48,531 bases of DNA from Isochrysis galbana (lineage: Eukaryota > Haptophyta > Isochrysidales > Isochrysidaceae): NCBI GenBank assembly GCA_018136815.1, contig JADDIW010000058.1, forward strand, positions 1 through 48,531, given 5' to 3'. The stretch's first letter is position 1. Each line of letters opens with the position of its first letter. Below, piece after piece: positions 37,601 to 46,600 of the stretch. Both the position numbers and the translations under genes were made by a program. Under the pieces are notes generated by a model. The model saw only the letters and a list, made by a program, of their open reading frames with translations. It searched no databases and was not told the DNA's origin.

Positions 37601-40600
37601 CAGGCAAGGCTGCTGCTCCAAGACGTGGAGCGAACAACTCTCCTCCACGGTGGGATACCTCCGGCTCGGGGATTCCGTCAAAGCCAAACCCGACCACCCC
37701 CGCCACAAGCGATACCGACTCAAAGACCGAGGAAACCGAAGGCGGCTCGATCAGGGGCAAACGAGCAGCCGGAGCCTCGGCCCGAGCCTGCCGGGCGAGG
37801 CCAACCAGACCAGCATGCGAGCACGATCCAACCCGTGAGGCGTCCACATCGAGCCCTCCTCGCAACAACAACCACAACGGCAACGATGGTTGGATCACGT
37901 GCGACCGCACGGCCGCGAGCGATGCGGATATTGCAACAAGGGCATCGAGCTCACAGGCTCCAACATCACATGCTAGGCCAACGGCAACGGACCTCACATC
38001 CTCGAAGGCCGACCCATCAGAGCTCCTCGACGCTGCGACGCAGGCGCCCGTGGCGCGAGCAACAACGGTACTCCCATCCCTAGCAAGAGACCCAGTCGAT
38101 ATTGGCGGCAAACAACGCCATGCCGTCACGTACATGTGCCTCTCGGCCGAAGTCGCCAGCGTGGCCGCGAGAGAAGGCAGCGAGCGCTCCTCGAGACCCG
38201 AAAGGCGTGCACCGTCGCCACGACGCTCTGGACTACGCGCCAGCCATACACCATATCTACCCGCGTCTTGCCTCCATGCTCCCGAGTGCAGGCGACCAGC
38301 CGCCGAGAGTAGAGTCGCCTCTTGTAGTGACGAAGCAAGCCGAATGCCGCTCGGACGAGAGAGAAACGACGTCATGCGCGTAGCACCCTCGAGATCGGCT
38401 GGGTGAACACGGCAACCTCCCAATCGGCGCCGGCGTCCAAGGCTGCCTAGCGCGATCGAAGCGTCGCTCGAAGTTTGAGCTGAGACGACGCAGCGGAAAG
38501 TCGGACCAAAATCGATTCCAACTGATTGCAGCAAGGCGTACATCGCCGAGACGTCCACCCCGGTGGCGCACAGCTCTCGCACACCACTCACGTCAGGCCG
38601 ATGCAACGGCAGGTCACCGCGTGTCGGCGCAAACTCGCCACAGCAAGCGTCCACGCGAGAGCCATCGTCGTCCACACTGCCGTAGACGTCGAAGCGCTCC
38701 GTATGGAAGTCCAATTTACATATCACACGCAGAGTGTGAAAGTCTCCGTCGAGTAGCAAGGGCTGGAAGAAAGCTACTCGGCGTTGAACATGAGATGCAT
38801 CTTCGGACGCAGCATGGACAAGCTCTAAGCATCCGCTTGCCGGAAGCACTAGGCGGCCCTGGACGAGATGGCCCGAAACGACCTCGCGAAGTGCCCCCAC
38901 AGCCGGAGAGCAATAGCAAGCATGACTATTGGGGTGGATGATTCTTTCCATAAGCGTGTACGCGCTTTGCATCCAGGGCAGGTGCCGTTTGCGATACGCA
39001 ATCACTGCAACATTTGGTTCCTTTCGCTGTTTTAAGTTGCGGCGGCCTAAGATGGCGTGCACAATTGTACCGCTGTATCCGAACGAGTTCACCCCGCCGA
39101 AGCATGAGCCGGCGGCCTCAATGACACATACGGGTGGCGACGATCGCTGCACGGGCAATGAATATGCCACTCCTCCAAGAGCGCTCCTCACGTGCTGATT
39201 GATGGCACGCAGCTGGGCATTCGGGGATGTAGCAACGCGGCAGAGCACCTCGGAAATGCTCAAGAGCCCTGAAAGGCCGGCAGCAGGTTCCGCATGTCCG
39301 GCATTTGCCTTCACACTACACAAGGAAGCTGCCTCGACGTCGCTGCGCCCAGCTAGCAAGGCAGCAACAGATCGAGCTTCGATTGGGTCGCCGAGCTGTG
39401 TCCCTGTCCCATGGGCCTCCAACACCGCCACCGCACCGGGAAGAATGGACGCTGACGAGAGGGCGTCCGCTAAGAGCGAACGTTGCGCCTGCCCGTTCGG
39501 TGCCGTGAGGCTGGCGCTTTTGCCGTCTTGGCGCACGCAACTGCCCATGAGCTCAGGCGCGTCGATCACGTCGTGAAAGCCACGTGCGATGAGGGTAGCG
39601 CCGCAGCACGCCTCACCTCGCACGTAACCGTCAGCCCTCGAATCGAACGTATGGCAATGTCCGAGAGCAGACAGCATGCCAGCCGTCGCAAATGACAACG
39701 CGACGCCAGGCAGCAGCATCATGCTTACACCAATCGACAACGCTGCGAAGCATTCACGTACTTGCAACGACCTGAGCGCATAGTGATTTGCGGCGAGAGC
39801 CGCTGAGCACGCCGTGTCCACCGAAATGCACGGCCCTTGCAGGTCGAGCACAAACGAAAGCCGACCTGCAGCGACGGATTGCGTGGATCCAGTTGCTGAA
39901 TACACATTGCGCGAGAGCGAGGGATCTGACCTGACTATCTCGGCGAAGTCGTTATTAGCGATGCCCAGAAACACGCCCGTAAGCGAGTCAAGCAAAGTGC
40001 CCGTCGCCTTCAGTGCGCAGCGCAACGACTCGTACCCATACTCTAGGAGCAGCCGTTGCTGAGGATCCATTGAACACGCCTCCACCGGTGACACGTTGAA
40101 GAAGATATTGTCGAAGAGTTCCGCGCCGCGCAGAAAGGCACCATGACGGGCGCGTTGGCCGATGATGCCTTTAGGATAAGATGGTGTGTCCACCGCCCAT
40201 CGATCAAAAGGCACCTCGGAAGTCAGATCGCCGCCGCACGATACCATTTTGCCGAAATCACGGGATGTCCTAATGTTGGCCGGGAGCTTGACACTCGTCC
40301 CACAAAGCAATGGATTCATCCTCTGCTCTCGGGCTGGCGCTGGAGCCTTCGGGAGCACCGGGGCTTCTTGAGGAGCATCAGGGGAAGTTGTGCTCTCAAA
40401 GTACTTGGCCAGCTGGCGTGCTGTCGGATATTCGAAGATGAGCGTGCTAGGCAAGGTCTGTCCAGATGCGGCCTGCAGGTGATTCCCTAGCTCGACGGCA
40501 CCCAAAGAATCAAGGCCTGCTTCCATCAATGGCGCGTCCGAGTCCACTCCGGTGCCGATAGTTGATTCAAGCATAGCGATGATTGCTTCCAATGGCACTG

Positions 40601-43600
40601 CCTTGGTGCCCGACTGCTTCTTCACATTGGAAGCAGCTGCTGGCTTGGCCTTGTGCGATGCATACTCCTCCAGTAGCGCGGGAACATTGGCGGACAAGCT
40701 CAGATACGTTCGCCATGAGATGATCACGAAGCCGAGTACAGAAGGACTTTGAATAGACAAGGAAGCGTGAAATGCAGATGCTCCCTCGGCAAGCCTGATC
40801 AGCCCGAAGCCGGAAGCTTGGATCCGTGAATTGAGTGAACTGCCTGCAGCCATCCCGACATCAGCCCATGGGCCCCACTGCACGCTTGACGACACCATGC
40901 CACGGATGCGCCGAAACATAGAGAGGGCGTCCAAGCTGCTGTTGGCCGCCGCGTAATTCGACTGGGCGCCGCCGCCGAGGAGGGTGGCGACTGAGGAGTA
41001 CAGCACGCACGCCTGCAAAGGCGTCAAGGCGCTGGCCTGTTGGAGCACCCAGGCCCCGTGAGCCTTGGGGGCGTACACGCGGCGGAGCGTTCGGTTGTTC
41101 TGCATCGACAACAGTCCATCTGCAAGCACGCCCGCCGCGTGCCATACGCCGCGCAATCGCGACGTCTCTGTCCCTACGCTGCTCGACAACCGTCGGACGT
41201 CCGTCTCTTCTGCGGCATCGCAACGCGCTGCCTTCGTGACGCATCTCTTCAAAGTCCTCAGGCGTGAGGCCTCTCTCCTGGCAACGGCGCCACCACGGGA
41301 TGCAAGAATCACAACGCCAGCGCCAATCTCAGCCAGCCACTGGCCAGTAAGCAGACCCAGCCCGCCCGTGCCGCCGGTCAGCACATGCGTCTCCCGCGCG
41401 CGCTCACCAACCACCGACGGGATACGCACCACCACTTTGCCCACATTTGTTCCGCTTTGAAGACATCTGAATGCTGCCAGCATCTCCACCTCCATGTTGT
41501 AGCACAACAAAGGCAACCCGTGCAGCGCTCTGGCCGTCGCACGGGACGACAACATCCGAAGAACGAGGCGAATCCATTCCGGTGCGCGCTCAATCGTGCT
41601 GTCCAACGCGATGACCACATACCGCGATCCGGATGCTGACCGCTTTTGGTGCGTACTCCATACGGCCCGCTTCCCAATCTCAAGCAAAGTGCCATCCTCG
41701 CGCAACAGGGCAAGCGACGTGGCGATGAAGTCGCGGGACAAGCTATTCAGAACAGCACCGAGGCGAAAAGCGCGCAGCAGCGCTGCGCAGCCCATGGCGT
41801 AGGAACCGGGCTCGCGCGAGCTCAAGGTCTCCCCGCGAAGACCGAGCAAATGCAAGTGGTAATGCTTGTGCGGACGACCGACGGTCGTACTTAACCTTGC
41901 TCCGAGCAAACGTACGTACTCGCCGCCTGCTAGCCCGACGCCGCCGGCACCCGCATGCAATAGCGCATGCATGCGTGCACGGCAGGAGGCGGCGAGCAGC
42001 GCCATGTGCACCGTGCACCAAGCCGTCGGTAAGGTGGCGGCCTCCTCGAAAGAAAGCGCCGGGTCGATCTTGGCCAGCAACCGGGGATCGGAATGCGAGT
42101 GAGAGGAGAGGGGGGCATACGCATGGCCGAGAACGGCGTCGCCGTGGCGCAAGCCGCAGCCAGGCGGGCCGCCGTGCGAAACCTCAGCTGAACAGTCGCT
42201 GCCGGGCATTCCGGGATCCCCAGGATAGAGCCCGAGCACATTCAGAACGTCGCGGAAGTTCAGTCCCACCGCCCGCACTCGCAACGGCACCTTGTCGGCG
42301 TCAGGGGTCAAGGAATCGTCGTCTTGAGGCAAAATGTGCAAATTTGAGATGGCGCCACGAGCGTCAAAATGCATTCGGATCGGCCCAGATATCGAGTGAG
42401 CCGCCCTCGATAGCCGCGGCACGCGCACCACAGCCCTGTCGATGGCGAGCTCCGGCTCGGGCCATCCGCCATAGCCTATGCCAACAGCTCGAATTGCAGC
42501 ACCCATCGCCATGTTGGGCGAATAGCGACTGCCTACGTCAATAAGTGGAGCTCTTGAAGTGGGAGCTTCTGAGCGCACTTGGCGGCAGAGGCCAAGCATC
42601 CCAGCGTTGGAGAGGAGAAGCCCCCCGCAGCGCGAGCGCCGAGAGCACCCTTCGTGAGCAGCCACATGGGCATGGACGGCTTCGCGGCATGGCGTCGCAT
42701 CAGGTCGAAAGCGGCTCCTAGTGTAGGCAGAGCGGCGGCACGTCTCGCCCCGGGTTCAAGGCCAGCGGAGAACGAAAGAGCTCCCGCCCCGACCGGTGCG
42801 GATGGTGCGGCCCCCGGTTGCGGTGCAACTTGGTGAAGATGCGTCGATCCAAACGACAGCAACTTCGCCTCAGCATGTTCCGCTGCAAGTCGAGCCCTTG
42901 ATGCACGGCACCACTTGGTGACATAAAAGAACGACGATCGTGGAGCAGAAGGGCGCGCAATGGCCTTCTTAAGCACGCGCGCCTCAAACCCGTCGACACG
43001 TGCCCCTCGGCCGCAGCGCGCACGGGAACATGTGAGTGCGACGCCAACGGTGTTCATGCTTTGGCGCTGCATTACCGACCAGACATTACCGCGCACGCCG
43101 TGCAATGCGGCGGCTAAAACCGAGAATGGCAGTCGTGTCTCTTGCGAGACGCCCGCAACCAATAAGACTGTCAATTGCAGGGCGGCGTCAAGGTCCGCCG
43201 GGTGAACGAGAGTCCCCTCCTGCCGCATCCGCCGATGTAAGCTGCCCACGCCGGCAGCAGCTGACCTTGACAAGTATGCCTGGGCGAGCCGGCGGAAGCC
43301 GCGCCCGTACTCGAGGCCAACCATGCGGAACGCCGAGTACATCTGGGCGACGTCCGCTGCCAACTCGCCCGTTTTCCTCACCACTGGCACCCGCGCCTGC
43401 TCCAGATCGCCGACGACCGTTGGGGCGGTCTCGAGGCTGCCCGCGCAGTGCGTGCTACTCGTGTCCTCGTTCTCAATCTCGGTGCGTACCTCGAACCGCT
43501 CGCCGGGAGTCAAGTCGCAAACCACTATCGCAGCTCTTGCCATGGCATCGTCTAACACCAGCGGCTGAATGAAGAAGACGCGCCGCTGCAGCGCAGCCGA

Positions 43601-46600
43601 CTCGCCGCACGCGGCACGAGCCATCTCCAAGTAGCCGGCCGCAGGGAAGACTATCCGGCCTTGGACAACGTGGTCGACGACCAAGTCGCGGAGCGCGCCG
43701 ATCGTCGGAGACAAGAAGCTCCTCTTCCCGTCAGCGGAGACTGGCACAGCCTGCTGTACAAGAGGGTTGGGATCCTCCCTCCAACGTATACGCTGGTGGC
43801 GGAATTGCGCCAGTGCGGCTTCCGGTTTGCGCGGATAGGCGGATGCGCGGAGGAGCGCGTGGGCGATGGTACCGCTATAGCCGAACGAGTCGACGCCGCC
43901 ATTGAGTTGGCCTTTCCGCGCTGATGCAGAGAACGCGGGCGACGCAGCCACCTGCACAGGGAGCGCAAAGCGCACGCTGCGCAGCGACGAGCTGACGTGG
44001 GGGTTGAGGACGTGCAGCTGCGCATTGGGGCTAGTACTGCCGTCTGTGAAGCTGGCCAGGAGCCTCAGCAGGCCGGTGATCCCGGCGGCCGGCTCGGCAT
44101 GGCCTGCGCTGGCCTTGATGCTGCCCAATGAGAGCACCTCGTCCGTTGCGCCCCTAGCCATCACGGCCGCGAGGGATCTCGTCTCGATGGGATCGCCCAG
44201 CGCCGTGCCCGTGCCGTGTGCCTCGACGCTGCTGAGCTGTGCCGGGAGTAGGGCGGCGTCAGCGAGCGCAGCTTGCAGGAGCGCCTGCTGCGCCAGACCG
44301 TTGGGCGCCGTCAGAGAGGCGCTCTTGCCGTCTTGCCGCACGCAGCTGCCGAGCAGACGCGTATGCCTGTCCGCAGCCTCTGTCCGGCCGGCCGCGACGG
44401 GGCTGACGGAGATGGACATTGCACAGCAGGCCTCACCCCGCACATATCCGTCGGCGCGATGGTCGAAGGTGTGGCAGCGCCCGTTTGCGGATAGCATCCC
44501 CGCCATGGCGAACGTGAGGTGGCAGTCGGGCAGCAACATCATGTTGACTCCGAGCACCAAGCCGAGCTGGCTCTCGCGCTGCTGCAGGGCGCGCAGAGCG
44601 CCGTGGTTGGCCACCAGCGCCGCGGAGCAAGCCGTGTCGTACGATACGCAGGGGCCCTGCAGTCCCAAGGCATACGAGACACGCCCCGAGGCCACGGAGT
44701 GGCTGCTGCCGGTGGCACAGTAGACGCCGCGAGAAAGCAGAGGCCGACGTGACACGGCGAGCTGGTAGTCACTAGCGGCGATGCCGAGGAACACTCCACA
44801 GTCGTAGCCCATCAGGCCCTCCCTCGTGCGTCCGTCGGCGTGGAGCGCCTGGTAGCCGCGTTCGAGAAGCAGGCGCTGCTGCGGGTCCATGTCGCGCGCC
44901 TCGGCCGGGGAGATGCCGAAGAAGGCATTGTCGAACAGCTCGGCGTCGGCAAGGAAACCGCCATGCCGCGCACGCTGCCCAAGCACCCCGCCGGGTAGAT
45001 CGTGCCCAGAAGTGCTCCAGCGCGTGAGCGGCACGGGCGAGATGACGTCGCCAGCGGTGTTCACCACGCTCAGCAGCTGGGCCGTGGCGGCGACCCCGCC
45101 GGCGAGCGAGCACACGCCGGGACCGCAGCCCACCGAACTTGGCCCCGCGGAACTCTTAGATGCCCTGCGGGCAGGGCCGCATGCACCGCCGAGCCGGCGA
45201 CGTCTGGCTGATTGAAGTGGGCCGCCATCAGGCGAAGGGTAGGGAAGTCGAACATGAGCGTTTCCGGCAGCTCTTCCACGCCGAGACGGCTGGTCAGCTC
45301 GCCCTGCAGCTCGAGCGCCATGGCCGAGTCGAAGCCGGCGTCCATGAGCGGCGCATCGGGCGACACGTCCCCTCCCATGCATTCGACGGCTAGCTGGTGC
45401 AGCTCGCTGAGCGGCATCGGATTCGGGTATGCGGCGGCGGTCGGGAAGGCGAGGGCCAGCTGCAGCTGCTCGTCGGAGAGCAAGGGCGCCGGCGCCGGCA
45501 TCGGTGCCGCACCGGCGCCGCTCATCCCAGCATGCCCAGCAGCGGGCACGGGGGCCGCCGTCTCCACTTCCCGGTTGGGCGGGGGCGGCGTGAGGCTGTG
45601 CCGGATCGCGTCGAGGCGCTGGGTCCACCAGCTCGGAGGCGGGCCGGCGCTACGCGCGCTTGCGGGCGCGGGCGCCGTCGGTGGTGCGGCAGCCTCGTCG
45701 TCAGCGGGAGGGAGCGGCATGCTGCCGTCCCAGAACAGCAGCACCTCACTCATCGGGATCAGCACCTTGCCTGGTGCAGTCCTGCCGTTGGTCTCGCGCA
45801 TGCGCACGAGCTCGAGGTACGCCTCGCGGCACTCGCGCCGGCGCACCTTGCCCGAAGTCGTCTTGAGGATCGCACGCGGCTTGAGCAGCACGATGGCATG
45901 CGCGCGCAGCCCTCGCCAGCCATCACCGCCTTGTCCACGTCGCGAACGATGAGGAGAAGGTGCTCCTCGTCGGACGGCGCCTCCGGCCGCACCTCCGACA
46001 GGAGGACGAGCACCTCTCCGTCCTCCTCAGGCGGCTGCACGGAGAAGGCGGCCGAGCAGCCGGGCCGCAGGTGCGGCGAGCCACGCTCGGCGTGGCCTTC
46101 GATGTCGTGCGCGTGCAGCGTCCGCCCGCGCATCGTCATCACGTCCTTGATCCGACCCACTACGAAGAGGTGGCGCTGCCAGATGAAGCCGAGGTCGCCA
46201 CTGCGCATGTGCGGCTCGCCATCCTCCGGGGGTGGTTCCCCCGCCTGCTCGGCGATTCGGCGCCCAAAGGTGATGGCCGACTGCTCGGGTAGATCCCAGT
46301 AGCCGCGCGTGACGGACCAGCCCGACACCCAGATCTCGCCGACCGCGCCGTCGGCCAGCTCGACTGACGTCTCCGGATCGACGATCCTCACGTCGATGCG
46401 GGTGCGCCATGGCTCGGGGATGAAGCAGCCAGGACACTCGACCAGGCTCGCCCGTCGGCGCCGGCGGCAAGCGGCATCGCGACGTCGCCGATCCACAGCC
46501 CACGCGGCACGGTGACGGTGAAGGGTTCCTCCATCGTGCCGCAGACGAAGACGCAGTTCTCGGCGAGGCCGTACGAGCACATCCACGTGGACGGGCTGAA

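Larger units (their letters stand above)
23570..38699. repeat. Tandem repeat array A: ~3.95 copies of a 3,828-bp unit
   Basis: Nearly identical direct repeats. The same landmark (CATGCCCGCATTAGCC) lies at 24,371, 28,199, 32,025 and 35,850. The spacings are 3,828, 3,826 and 3,825; the 2- and 3-base shortfalls equal the single-base deletions seen within those copies. The true unit of 3,828 bp is 1,276 codons. In coding order the array starts inside DH2 and ends inside DH6, so each unit is DH(end)-KR-ACP-KS-DH(start). Confidence 0.95.

Noticed and set aside
5840-38699. Tandem repeats as transposons or CRISPR-type arrays
   Set aside because: The repeats are wholly coding, in frame, multi-kilobase, and have no terminal inverted repeats, transposase or spacer structure.
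3500-45000. Many plus-strand open frames of 60-285 codons, repeated at 3.8- or 4.8-kb spacing
   Set aside because: They are antisense shadows of GC-rich PKS repeats. Their translations are Arg/Pro/Ala-rich with no domains, and they recur only because the PKS DNA recurs.
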